Shown piece after piece: positions 46,692 through 56,233 of a stretch of 64,000 bases of DNA. The notes below the pieces were generated by a model. That model saw nothing but the letters and a program-made list of their open reading frames with translations, searched no databases and was not told the origin of the DNA. Position 1 is the stretch's first letter. The number at the start of each line of letters is the position of its first letter. The translations under genes and the position numbers were made by a program. This DNA is from Rhodopseudomonas pseudopalustris (lineage in GTDB: Bacteria; Pseudomonadota; Alphaproteobacteria; Rhizobiales; Xanthobacteraceae). The stretch covers positions 186,001 to 250,000 of the forward strand of contig NZ_FODT01000003.1 of the NCBI RefSeq assembly GCF_900110435.1. Reading direction: 5' to 3'.

Positions 46692-48179
46692 TCAATTGGT
46701 CGAATCGACCTTCGGTTCGGCGGCCTGCGCAGCGCCCGGCTTGCGCACATGGATGGTCGCGATGTCGTCGGCATAGACCTTCCGCCAGCCGTCGAGGTGG
46801 TCGAGCAGCCTGGTGGCTGCGTCCCCGGTCCGCAGCAATGTGGCGTCGATCCTGTAATCGTCCAGCATCCGGAACAGCTTGTCCGGCGGCCTCAGCCGCA
46901 CCGCGGCGTTCTGCTCGACCACGAATTTCTCGCCATAGAGTTCGGTGCGGCCGTCGATGAACGGCGCGACGCCGTTGGCGATCAGATAGCCGCCGAAATC
47001 ATAATCGTTGAACACACGTTGCCCGCCGAGCTTCTTCAGTTCGGTGACCGCCGCCGCGGGCGAGTTCGCGCGTTGCGGGGCAAACCGATGCAGCGATGTG
47101 AACGCCAGCGTACCGCCGATCATCAGCGCCATCGCCGCCGCCACCGCGCCATACGCCGAGCGGGACGCACCGTCGGCGCGGGTCTCGGCGCCGCCGATCT
47201 GCCGCGCCAGCGGGGCTGCGATGATCAGCGGCGCGAGCAGCGCCAGCAATTCGAGATTGCGGGCGTGGCTCAGCGCCATGTGGATGAGGCCGAGCAACAT
47301 CAGAATGCGCAGCGGCGGCAGCGTCACGCCGCGCAACAACGCCAGGCCGAGGCCGCCGAGCAGCGTGATCTCCAGCGCGCCGATGCGGGAGAAATCCGCC
47401 GGCGCCCATTCGGTGATCGTCGCAAGCGCCTGGCCGAGCGACAGGATGCGCTGCGATGCGAGGATCGCGTTCCAGCCATAGGGGTTGGCGCAGCTCGCGA
47501 TCAACGCCAGCACGCCGAACAAAACCCATCGCATCAGCAGCGGGAGGCGGCGTGTCGGCGACGCCGACAGCGCGGCGTCGAGGCCGAGCGGCGCCACCAG
47601 CGCGATGCCGAGCACGAAGCCGCCGTGCAGATTCGCCCACAAGGCGATCAGCGGCAGCAGCCACAGCGACGGCGCCTCGCGCCGGTCGGCGGCCGCAATC
47701 AGCGCGCCCGCCCAAGCGACCATCACCGGCATCGCCAGCACGTGCGGTCGCGCCAGCATGTGCGGCGCCATCAGCGCGATCGCAACGGTGACGAACACCA
47801 GCGTCGTGCCGTCGTTCAGCCGTCGGCCGAGGAACCACGCGCAGAGCCCGAAGGTCAACGCCAGCGCACCGGCCGACAGCACCACCGGCCCGGCCCAACC
47901 GGCAAGCGCAGTGCTGCCGGCGGGCAACATCTGGGCCAGCCATTGCGTCGAGATCCATGGCTGGCCGGCCATCGTGAAGGAATAGACGTCGACCTGCGGC
48001 ACCGCGCCGTTGTCGATGATCCACTGCCCGATCGTCACCTGCCAAAGCGTATCCGGATCGTTCAGCAGACGATCGCCGGCCATCAGCAGGAAGGCGTAGA
48101 CGGCGGTCGCGATCCACAGCGGCAACAGACGACGCCGCGGACTGCTGAGCGCACGCGAATCGGCAGTGAGGATCGTCAT
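46692..48179 (-). CDS. Polytopic membrane protein, possible GT-C fold glycosyltransferase
   Basis: The 495-residue protein has about ten hydrophobic helices from residue 18 to 360 and a soluble C-terminal part. The first loop, DPDTLWQVTIGQWIIDNGAVP, carries an acidic pair at the place used by GT-C glycosyltransferases, and DVYSFTMAGQPW follows. The C-terminal region GGQRVFNDYDFGGYLIANGV then IDGRTELYG is seen in bacterial membrane proteins of unknown role. No specific family can be named with confidence. It is divergent from the thiamine operon, which starts about 200 bases away. Confidence 0.7.
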   Translation of the reverse strand: MTILTADSRALSSPRRRLLPLWIATAVYAFLLMAGDRLLNDPDTLWQVTIGQWIIDNGAVPQVDVYSFTMAGQPWISTQWLAQMLPAGSTALAGWAGPVVLSAGALALTFGLCAWFLGRRLNDGTTLVFVTVAIALMAPHMLARPHVLAMPVMVAWAGALIAAADRREAPSLWLLPLIALWANLHGGFVLGIALVAPLGLDAALSASPTRRLPLLMRWVLFGVLALIASCANPYGWNAILASQRILSLGQALATITEWAPADFSRIGALEITLLGGLGLALLRGVTLPPLRILMLLGLIHMALSHARNLELLALLAPLIIAAPLARQIGGAETRADGASRSAYGAVAAAMALMIGGTLAFTSLHRFAPQRANSPAAAVTELKKLGGQRVFNDYDFGGYLIANGVAPFIDGRTELYGEKFVVEQNAAVRLRPPDKLFRMLDDYRIDATLLRTGDAATRLLDHLDGWRKVYADDIATIHVRKPGAAQAAEPKVDSTN

Positions 48180-48361
48180 CGGTGCTGTCCGGCCGAAGGT
48201 GAGTTCCCGCGATCAGACACGCTGCCGGATAATTTGAAGTAAACCCGATGTCGCACCAAGGCCGCGACAGAAATGCCCACACCACCGCGCAAAGCGCAGT
48301 GGTGCGCGCATTCGCGCGGGTTGTGTCAGCCCAACGGAACAAGCCCTCGCCGAAAGGCACG

Positions 48362-48389
48362 TTGACACCGGGGGCTATCGGCTTACATT
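48362..48389 (+). promoter_or_regulatory. Sigma70-type promoter of the thiamine operon
   Basis: TTGACA at 48362-48367 and TACATT at 48384-48389 are separated by 16 bases. The predicted transcription start near 48396 coincides with the 5' end of the TPP riboswitch. Confidence 0.7.
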
Positions 48390-48395
48390 GAGCCC

Positions 48396-48513
48396 GTTCC
48401 GAGGGGGGCTCCGACGAGGAGCTGAGATACCGCACGCTCGCTGCTTCGCTTGTCGAAGATCATGCGGGACCGCGGTGACCCTTTGAACCTGATCCGGGTC
48501 ATGCCGGCGAAGG
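48396..48513 (+). ncRNA. TPP riboswitch (THI element)
   Basis: The leader contains the conserved thi-box features GGGGGGCTC, GAGCTGAGATACCGC and GACCCTTTGAACCTGATC followed by CGGGTCATGCCGGCGAAGGGA. These are the pyrimidine-sensing and pyrophosphate-sensing arms of the TPP aptamer. The 3' AAGGGA lies 8 to 13 bases before the thiO start and probably doubles as ribosome-binding site. Bound TPP would then block translation of thiO, the usual Gram-negative mode. The variable arm between the two sensing helices is extended by about 30 bases. Confidence 0.96.
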
Positions 48514-48520
48514 GACAGGG

Positions 48521-49630
48521 ATGTATCAGACGATCCAAGGCCAAGGCGGGGCCGATTCCGCCGCTCATCAAGCCGCAATTGCACCTGTTGCGCCGGCCCC
48601 GGCTGACGCGACCTTGACCGGCGCCAAGCCCGATCTGCGCAAGGACGCGCCGGTCTCGGTGATCGGCGCCGGCATCGCCGGCGCCTGGCAGGCGCTGCTC
48701 CTGGCGCGCGCCGGCCGGCAGGTGACGCTGTACGAGCGCGGCGACCGAGAGATGACCCAGGCCACCAGCCATTGGGCCGGCGGCATGCTCGCGCCCTATT
48801 GCGAAGCCGAGGCCGCCGAGCCGATGGTCGGCCAGATGGGCCTGCGCTCGCTGGAAATGTGGCGCAAGGAATTCCCGGAGACCGCGTTCAACGGCTCGCT
48901 GGTCGTGGCCCATCCACGCGACCGCGCCGATTTCGAACGCTTCGCCAAGATGACCGCGGGCCACCGGCGGCTCGACGCCGATGGCGTCGCCGAGCTGGAG
49001 CCTGCGCTCGCCGGCCGCTTCCGCGAGGGCCTGTACTTCCCCGACGAAGGCCATGTCGAGCCGCGGCTGGTTTTGGCGCGACTGCATGAGCGCCTCGTCG
49101 AGGCCGGCGGCGCGATCCATTTTGAATCCGAAATGACGCCGGAAGAACTCGACGGGCTGGTGATCGATTGCCGTGGTCTGGCGGCCCGCGACAAGGCGCC
49201 GGAGCTGCGCGGCGTCAAGGGCGAGATGGTGGTGATCAAGGCCACCGAAGTGACGCTGTCGCGCCCGGTCCGGCTGATGCACCCGCGCTGGCCGCTGTAT
49301 GTCATCCCGCGCGAGAACAATCACTTCATGCTGGGCGCGACCTCGATCGAGAGCGAGGACGAACTCGTCACGGTGCGCTCGGCGCTCGAACTGCTCAGCG
49401 CCGCCTATGCGGTGCATCCGGCGTTCGGCGAAGCGCATATCGTCGAGATCGGCGCCGGGCTGCGCCCCGCTTTTCCCGACAATCTTCCGCGCATTTCCAT
49501 CGGCAACCGCCGCGTCGCGACCAACGGCCTGTACCGCCACGGCTTCCTGATGGCGCCGTCGCTCGCCGAGAAGGTGGTGGCCTATGTCGAGCGCGGCGAG
49601 ATCGACAATCAGGTGATGCGATGCTTGTGA
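48521..49630 (+). CDS. thiO: Glycine oxidase-like FAD enzyme ThiO
   Basis: ThiO oxidises glycine to dehydroglycine for the thiazole ring of thiamine. The 369-residue protein has a longer N-terminus than usual. The FAD-binding PVSVIGAGIAGAWQALLLARAG is at about residues 45-66, and SHWAGGMLAPYCEAE follows. PRWPLYVIPRENNHFMLGATSIES and EIGAGLRPAFPDNLPRI are typical of the DAO superfamily. The first 40 residues, rich in Ala, Gln and Pro, lie outside the fold. The start follows the riboswitch. It overlaps thiS by ten bases. Confidence 0.93.
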   Translation: MYQTIQGQGGADSAAHQAAIAPVAPAPADATLTGAKPDLRKDAPVSVIGAGIAGAWQALLLARAGRQVTLYERGDREMTQATSHWAGGMLAPYCEAEAAEPMVGQMGLRSLEMWRKEFPETAFNGSLVVAHPRDRADFERFAKMTAGHRRLDADGVAELEPALAGRFREGLYFPDEGHVEPRLVLARLHERLVEAGGAIHFESEMTPEELDGLVIDCRGLAARDKAPELRGVKGEMVVIKATEVTLSRPVRLMHPRWPLYVIPRENNHFMLGATSIESEDELVTVRSALELLSAAYAVHPAFGEAHIVEIGAGLRPAFPDNLPRISIGNRRVATNGLYRHGFLMAPSLAEKVVAYVERGEIDNQVMRCL

Positions 49631-49818
49631 CCATCAACGGCGAACAGCGCGACGTCGCCGCCAGCAGCGTTGCCGCGCTGATGAGCGAACTCGACTGCAC
49701 CGGCGGCCACTACGCGGTCGCGATCAACTACGACGTCGTGCCGCGCGGCAAATGGGACGAAACCCCCCTCGCCGCCGGCGACGAAATCGAGATCCTGACA
49801 CCCCGCCAGGGAGGGTGA
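49621..49818 (+). CDS. thiS: Sulfur carrier protein ThiS
   Basis: ThiS is the ubiquitin-like carrier that delivers sulfur as a C-terminal thiocarboxylate to ThiG. The 65-residue product begins MLVTINGEQRDV and ends EIEILTPRQGG. The terminal Gly-Gly is required for adenylation and thiocarboxylation. The start ATG 49621 lies inside the thiO 3' end. A stretch of dispersed palindromes separates it from thiG. Confidence 0.96.
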   Translation: MLVTINGEQRDVAASSVAALMSELDCTGGHYAVAINYDVVPRGKWDETPLAAGDEIEILTPRQGG

Positions 49819-49844
49819 TGTGGCGGCCTCGACACCCCCCACAT

Positions 49845-49945
49845 CGTCATCGCCCGGCTTGACCGGGCGACCCAGTATCCCGGAGCGCCTGCGTACAGCA
49901 TCGATGGCTCTGCAATACGGGATCCCCGCTTTCGCGGGGATGACG
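49845..49945. repeat. Dispersed palindromic repeat of about 100 bases (inverted copy)
   Basis: It starts CGTCATCGCCCGGCTTGACC and ends with GGGATCCCCGC-TTTC-GCGGGGATGACG, the inverse of the element at 38643-38742, with a similar inner part. It lies in the thiS-thiG gap. Confidence 0.8.
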
Positions 49946-49984
49946 AAGGCGCGGACGATGATGGCGGGGATGACGATGAGTGCC

Positions 49985-50090
49985 CCTTCTCCCCTCCCCC
50001 TTGCGGGGAGGGGACGGGGGTGGGGGGCCCCGGGCACCGTGCTCGGCTCGCCCTCACCCCAGCCCTCTCCCGCAAGCGGGAGAGGGAGCG
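49985..50090. repeat. Pair of GC-rich palindromes (CTCACCCCAGCCCTCTCCCG family)
   Basis: One unit, TCCCCTCCCCC-TTGC-GGGGAGGGG then ACGGGGGTGGGG (49985-50024), is followed by an oppositely oriented unit. That second unit is CTCACCCCAGCCCTCTCCCG-CAAG-CGGGAGAGGG (50051-50090). The same family occurs at 51521-51667. The units can fold alone or with each other in mRNA upstream of thiG. Confidence 0.75.
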
Positions 50091-50112
50091 ATCAGTGCTC
50101 GGAGCGATACGC

Positions 50113-50895
50113 ATGGTGAAATTCTACGACCGCGAGATCTCCTCCCGTCTGCTGATCGGCAGCGCGCTGTATCCGTCGCCGGCGATCATGCAGGACGCGA
50201 TCCGCGACAGCGGCGCGGAGATCGTCACCGTGTCGCTGCGCCGCGAGACCGCGGGCGGCAAGGCCGGCGATCAGTTCTGGTCGCTGATCCGCGAACTCGG
50301 CGTCACCGTGCTGCCGAACACCGCCGGCTGCCGCAGCGTGCGCGAGGCGGTGACCACCGCCAAGCTGGCGCGCGAATTGTTCGCGACGTCCTGGATCAAG
50401 CTCGAAGTGATCGCCGACAACGACACGCTGCAGCCGGACGTCGTGGGCCTCGTCGAAGCCGCGCAGATCCTGATCAAGGACGGCTTCGAGGTGTTCCCCT
50501 ATTGCACCGAGGATCTCAGCGTCGCGCTGCGGCTGGTCGACGCCGGCTGCCGCGTGATCATGCCGTGGGCCGCGCCGATCGGCAGCGCGCGCGGCATCAC
50601 CAATCGCGACGCCTTGAAGCTGCTGCGCGACCGCCTGCCCGATATCACGCTGGTGGTCGACGCCGGGCTCGGCGCGCCGAGCCACGCCGCCGAGGCGATG
50701 GAGCTCGGCTACGACGCCGTGCTGCTCAACACCGCAATCGCCAAAGCCGAAGACCCGGTGGCGATGGCGCGCGCCTTCCGGCTCGCGGTCGACGCCGGCC
50801 GTCTGGGCTATCAGGCCGGGCTGATGGGCGCCCGCGATTTCGCCTCCCCCTCAACCCCTGTGATTGGGACACCGTTCTGGCATGCCGTATCCTGA
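50113..50895 (+). CDS. thiG: Thiazole synthase ThiG
   Basis: ThiG builds the thiazole phosphate from deoxyxylulose phosphate, dehydroglycine and ThiS thiocarboxylate. The 260-residue TIM barrel has [13 protein letters not shown] at the start, [23 protein letters not shown] with the Schiff-base Lys, [29 protein letters not shown] and [18 protein letters not shown] then DAVLLNTAI. The start is ATG 50113; the frame runs back through repeats to 50020, which is not credible coding. It overlaps thiE by 14 bases. Confidence 0.96.
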   Translation: MVKFYDREISSRLLIGSALYPSPAIMQDAIRDSGAEIVTVSLRRETAGGKAGDQFWSLIRELGVTVLPNTAGCRSVREAVTTAKLARELFATSWIKLEVIADNDTLQPDVVGLVEAAQILIKDGFEVFPYCTEDLSVALRLVDAGCRVIMPWAAPIGSARGITNRDALKLLRDRLPDITLVVDAGLGAPSHAAEAMELGYDAVLLNTAIAKAEDPVAMARAFRLAVDAGRLGYQAGLMGARDFASPSTPVIGTPFWHAVS

Positions 50896-51490
50896 TCGCT
50901 TCTATCCCGTCGTCGACAGCATCGCGTGGGTGAAACGCCTCGCCGCGCTCGGCGTCGGCACCGTGCAGCTCCGCGCCAAGGACCTCGACGACGGCGCAGC
51001 CTTGCAGCTCGTCACCGACGCGCTCGAGGCGCTGCAGGGCACCGACACTAAGCTCGTCGTCAACGACTATTGGCGCGCGGCGATCGTCGCCGGCGCGCAG
51101 CATCTGCATCTCGGTCAGGAAGACCTCGCCGAGGCCGACCTTCACGAAATCCGCAGCGCCGGGCTGACGCTCGGCCTCTCCACGCATGACGACGCCGAAC
51201 TCGAAACCGCGCTGGCCGCAAGGCCCGACTACATCGCGCTCGGCCCGATCTTCCCGACCACGCTGAAGTCGATGCGCTTCGCGCCGCAGGGCATTCCGAA
51301 GATCACCGAATGGAAGAAGCGCGCAGGCCGCATCCCGCTGGTGGCGATCGGCGGCATCAAGCTCGAACAGGCCGAGGAGATCTTCGCGGCCGGCGCGGAT
51401 TCGATCGCGGTGGTCAGCGACGTGACGCAGAACCCCGACCCGGATGCGCGGGTGCGCGCCTGGCTCGACGCCGTCGCGGAGAAAGCGTGA
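50882..51490 (+). CDS. thiE: Thiamine phosphate synthase ThiE
   Basis: ThiE joins HMP pyrophosphate and thiazole phosphate to thiamine phosphate. The 202-residue product has [61 protein letters not shown] and [28 protein letters not shown], the usual TIM-barrel motifs. The start ATG 50882 lies within the thiG 3' end, suggesting coupling. The protein is slightly short at the N-terminus compared with many ThiE enzymes. A second pair of palindromes follows before thiC. Confidence 0.95.
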   Translation: MPYPDRFYPVVDSIAWVKRLAALGVGTVQLRAKDLDDGAALQLVTDALEALQGTDTKLVVNDYWRAAIVAGAQHLHLGQEDLAEADLHEIRSAGLTLGLSTHDDAELETALAARPDYIALGPIFPTTLKSMRFAPQGIPKITEWKKRAGRIPLVAIGGIKLEQAEEIFAAGADSIAVVSDVTQNPDPDARVRAWLDAVAEKA

Positions 51491-51520
51491 TGATTGCCAT
51501 TGCTGCGACGCGCGGCTTCC

Positions 51521-51667
51521 CTCACCCCAGCCCTCTCCCGCAAGCGGGAAAGGGAGCGCGCTGCGCTGCGGGGCGAGCGTTCGCGCTTCAATGCAAATCC
51601 AGCTCGCTGATCGGCACGGCGCCCTCTTCCCCCTCTCCCGCTTGCGGGGGAGGGTCGGGGTGGGGGC
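51521..51667. repeat. Second pair of GC-rich palindromes between thiE and thiC
   Basis: CTCACCCCAGCCCTCTCCCG-CAAG-CGGGAAAGGG (51521-51556) is followed after about 70 bases by the inverted unit CCCTCTCCCG-CTTG-CGGGGGAGGG then TCGGGGTGGGGG (51629-51667). The order is the mirror image of the pair at 49985-50090. Confidence 0.75.
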
Positions 51668-51712
51668 GACGCGCGCCTCAGCGCCCGCGTTGAACACCGT
51701 CCGCATAAGTAA

Positions 51713-53677
<1,965 letters not shown>

Positions 53678-53719
53678 GGCGGCGCGGGCTCCACGCGCAC
53701 AGCGTCATCGGAAACAAAG

Positions 53720-53748
53720 CGGCCGGGCGAAAGCCCGGCCGTTTCGTT
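53720..53748 (+). terminator. Terminator of the thiamine operon
   Basis: The nine-base arms CGGCCGGGC and GCCCGGCCG enclose a GAAA tetraloop and are followed by TTTCGTT. It lies about 40 bases after the thiC stop. Confidence 0.85.
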
Positions 53749-53758
53749 AGTGGCACCT

Positions 53759-53832
53759 GTAGGGCGGGTTAGCCGAAGGCGTAACCCGCCTCTTCCGCGC
53801 AAGCAGCCGGCGGATTACGCTGCGAATCCGCC
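53759..53832. repeat. Dispersed repeat (TAGGGCGGGTTAGCC family)
   Basis: GTAGGGCGGGTTAGCC and GGCGTAACCCGCC form an inverted pair, followed by a related CGGATTACGCTGCGAATCCG block. The same family recurs at 54558-54659, on the other side of the orphan gene. Confidence 0.7.
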
Positions 53833-53885
53833 CCGGGCTGATCTTTGCGCTTCGCTATCGCATTGGGGTCCGATGGAATGTTGTC

Positions 53886-54389
53886 ATGAGATTTAGCCGC
53901 GCCTTGACCATCGGGGCAACCATCATCTTCGTTGGCTCAATTGCTGTCGTGTTATTGGCAGTGGCGTTATTGATATGGGGGCCGGACGATATCACCGACG
54001 AAGACAAAAAGTTTACCAGCCGGATCCTGCAAACACGCGATGCTGTGGTCATGTTTAGAGATGTTCATCCCGACCTTTGGGATTATGTCTGCTATATCGA
54101 ACCATACGCTCTTACGTCAGAAACTCTCAGAAGCAGACTGCCTTTGGCAGGCGTCAAACTCAATTTTTCCCCGTATGACCGCGGGGTCGACGAAGAGCGC
54201 TGGGGTGTAGCATTCGTGACCCTCCACACCTCTCAAGCCCGAGTATATCTCATCGCCAAACGAGAGGTCGACCGAATCGAAGGTCCCGCGTGCCTGGCGC
54301 GAGAAACCGCCAGTTTCATGGTGGAAACCATTGTGGCAGAAAATATAGCCTACACCCAGCTAACCACGGCGGCAGATCACCCGAGATAG
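53886..54389 (+). CDS. Orphan membrane-anchored hypothetical protein, lower GC
   Basis: The 167-residue product has a basic start and one hydrophobic helix at about residues 8-31 (ATIIFVGSIAVVLLAVALLIW). A soluble domain follows, with YVCYIEPYALTSETLRSRL and LVK-free, charged segments. No family is recognised. Its base composition and codon use are clearly less GC-rich than all neighbouring genes, and it lies between palindromic repeats. This suggests recent acquisition. The reading frame is intact and starts with ATG after a short leader without a strong ribosome site. Confidence 0.65.
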   Translation: MRFSRALTIGATIIFVGSIAVVLLAVALLIWGPDDITDEDKKFTSRILQTRDAVVMFRDVHPDLWDYVCYIEPYALTSETLRSRLPLAGVKLNFSPYDRGVDEERWGVAFVTLHTSQARVYLIAKREVDRIEGPACLARETASFMVETIVAENIAYTQLTTAADHPR

Positions 54390-54557
54390 TTCCCGCCGCG
54401 ATGTCTCTGCAAATCCTTTGGAGTTGTAAATATGAACGCGTTTGTAAACCCTTGAACCGGTGTGCTACGATTTATCGGTCGACACGCTGACGCAGTTTCA
54501 AACGGAAATGGCATTACTAATAATCCCGCAAGAAACGCAATTGGTCATACGTTGACC
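54390..54557. other. AT-richer spacer after the orphan gene
   Basis: No gene or structured element is recognised. Composition remains lower in GC than the surroundings, as in the orphan gene, so the acquired segment may extend to about 54550. Confidence 0.5.
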
Positions 54558-54659
54558 AGCCCGTAGGGCGGGTGAGCGCAGCGTAATCGGCGATTGCGCC
54601 GATACAAGCACTGTCGCCGCCCGGCGGGTTACGCCTTTGGCTAACCCGCCCTACGGGCT
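54558..54659. repeat. Long palindromic repeat with 16-base perfect arms
   Basis: The arms AGCCCGTAGGGCGGGT (54558-54573) and ACCCGCCCTACGGGCT (54644-54659) are exact inverses. The inner part contains ATTACGCTG-like and CGGCGGGTTACGCC blocks related to 53759-53832. Confidence 0.85.
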
Positions 54660-54754
54660 AAGGGCTCATCCGCCGCATCCCATGCAATCGCTTCCCGGCC
54701 GGTACGCCTTTAACTAACTCCGCCCTATGCGACTGCGGCAGCCGAAGAGCAAGC

Positions 54755-54826
54755 GTAGCCCGCATGAGCGAAGCGACATGCGGGGCATTGCAAGAACCCG
54801 CATCTCGCTTCGCTCATGCGGGCTAC
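54755..54826. repeat. Palindromic repeat with 22-base perfect arms
   Basis: The arms at 54755-54776 (beginning GTAGCCCGCATGAGCGAAGC) and 54805-54826 are exact inverse complements separated by 28 bases. The element would form a cruciform or a very stable RNA hairpin. Confidence 0.85.
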
Positions 54827-54872
54827 CAGATGCTACCAGCGCGCCTCCGCCCCGTTTCCGCAGTATCCGGCA

Positions 54873-54900
54873 TTGACTTTATTCCTAACCGATGTATCCT
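54873..54900 (+). promoter_or_regulatory. Sigma70-type promoter before the structured non-coding segment
   Basis: TTGACT at 54873-54878 and TATCCT at 54895-54900 are separated by 16 bases. The implied transcription start near 54907 falls just before the first helix of the structured segment. No protein gene follows on the plus strand. Confidence 0.55.
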
Positions 54901-54906
54901 CCGCCC

Positions 54907-55269
54907 GTCCTGTCCGTGAGGGGCGCTTCGCGAGGCGTCGTTGAGCGGGACAGATCATCTGGCTGGGCAACCAGCCGGATCAATGGCTCGGCGAAACCGG
55001 CGCAAGCTGGCGGAGACGGGTTGGATGCGGCGCCCGCGTCTCACGCCTCGCACGCGTGATCCCGGGCGGCTTCGGGCGAGCGGTCCGGGCCCACTACGGG
55101 GCTCCGCCACTCCACGATGGCTGTACGCATCCCAGGCGAACGGCGGGAAACCGTCGGGATGGCGAGCGGAACGCTCGCGCCTGGGAGCGGAAGAACCGTC
55201 CCGAAGCCGAACAAACGCCGCGGTGGGCGCGCCGAACGAGGCGTTGCGCGCTGACTTCATCTGAAGTCA
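54907..55269 (+). ncRNA. Candidate structured non-coding RNA, family not identified
   Basis: No credible protein is encoded here, yet the plus strand folds by eye into many perfect short helices, several with GNRA loops. GGCTGG-GCAA-CCAGCC is at 54961-54976. CCGGC-GCAA-GCTGG is at 54997-55010. CGCGT/ACGCG pairs 55035-55039 with 55052-55056. A three-way junction is closed by CCCAGGCG (55131-55138) and CGCCTGGG (55178-55185). It contains CGGCGG-GAAA-CCGTCG and CGAGCG-GAA-CGCTCG. TGACTTCA-TC-TGAAGTCA closes the segment at 55252-55269. The order of the first hairpins recalls, from memory only, HEARO/omega-type RNAs. A 107-residue open frame on the same strand has no protein-like character. Confidence 0.55.
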
Positions 55270-55607
55270 TCGCGAGCACCACCACCATCCGCGCCTTGGC
55301 GGCGCGCCCCCGCCCCTCGCTGCGACAGCGACGGGCGCACAGCTCGGGCGCGCTCGGCGCCGCGAGATCAATTCGGCGTGGCTGTTTGACAATCTAGTCC
55401 GGCGGGACGCGGCGACGAGCGTCGCTTGCGGCGGAGCTGTTTCCAGGAGTGCGCGATGACGCCGCCCGACACGCGACGAAGGCAAACCGCTCTGTCCACC
55501 GGCTTTGGCCGGCGCCTCGGGTCTTGATGGAATCAGAACCGAGGCGCTCGATTGATGTTCTGGGGCGTCGTCCGCGCGAACCGGCGTCCGCTTTGCTCAA
55601 AAACGCG
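55270..55607. other. Hairpin-rich non-coding stretch, possible extension of the structured RNA
   Basis: No gene is recognised. Short-loop helices continue: CGCTG-CGA-CAGCG near 55319, GGCGC-GCTCG-GCGCC near 55356 and GCGAC-GAGC-GTCGC near 55412. The arms GCGCCTCGG (55512-55520) and CCGAGGCGC (55539-55547) are perfect inverses. It ends before the stop codon of the exported protein on the other strand. Confidence 0.45.
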
Positions 55608-56033
55608 CTATCTCAGCCCGATCGCCAAGCCGCTGAGGTCGAGGTCCGCGATTAGGCCGACCTGCCGGCCGGAGAGTTCGAGCACCGCGCCCTTTTCGTT
55701 GCGCAGCACGATGGCGCGGGCGCCGACGCCGATCGCAGCGCCCGCGCCGACCGCGCCATAGACGCCGGCGACGTCGCGGGGCGAGCGGATGTTGCTGACG
55801 CGCCCATAGAGATCGGCCTTCGAGCCGCCGAACACCAGGCCGTAGGACAGCCCGCCGATCGACAGCGGGTAGCGCCGGCCGTTGAACGTCAGCGTGCCCG
55901 AGCCGCCGGAGCCGCCGATGATCCAGCCGCCCTTGAAGATCGTGAGCGAGATGCGGCCTTCGTCGGCACGCGCGGCGGTCGCGCCCGCCATCGCAAGCAT
56001 CAGCACGAACGCAACTCCGAACAATCGACGCAT
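55608..56033 (-). CDS. Exported small protein of unknown function
   Basis: The 141-residue product has a clear signal peptide (LFGVAFVLMLAMAGATAARA, cleavage near residue 22). A glycine-rich, beta-looking domain follows with GGWIIGGSGGSGTLTFNGR, RYPLSIGGLSYGLVFGGSKADLYG and ELSGRQVGLIADLDLSGLAIGL. The mature part is probably periplasmic. No named family is assigned. The start ATG 56033 has AAGGAGAG five bases upstream; the frame stays open a further 61 codons, which look non-coding. It ends next to the structured non-coding segment. Confidence 0.75.
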   Translation of the reverse strand: MRRLFGVAFVLMLAMAGATAARADEGRISLTIFKGGWIIGGSGGSGTLTFNGRRYPLSIGGLSYGLVFGGSKADLYGRVSNIRSPRDVAGVYGAVGAGAAIGVGARAIVLRNEKGAVLELSGRQVGLIADLDLSGLAIGLR

Positions 56034-56233
56034 CGGTCTCTCCTTGGCAACGGCGGCGCGGGATCGCGGACCGGCTGTTTCGCGCGTCGCCGAAGGGCGG
56101 GGCGATTCGTGACTTCGACCATAGCAGAGCGCGGGCCGGCGCGGCGGCCATTGCAAGCTCACGGCATGCGGATGTCGATCCACTTTCCGCGTGCTATGCT
56201 GCGATCCAAACGACAATCACCAGGAGGAACGCC

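Noticed and set aside
54941-55264. A 107-codon open frame inside the structured segment
   Set aside because: The product is dominated by Arg, Pro and Gly without secondary-structure pattern, and the DNA is better explained by RNA helices.
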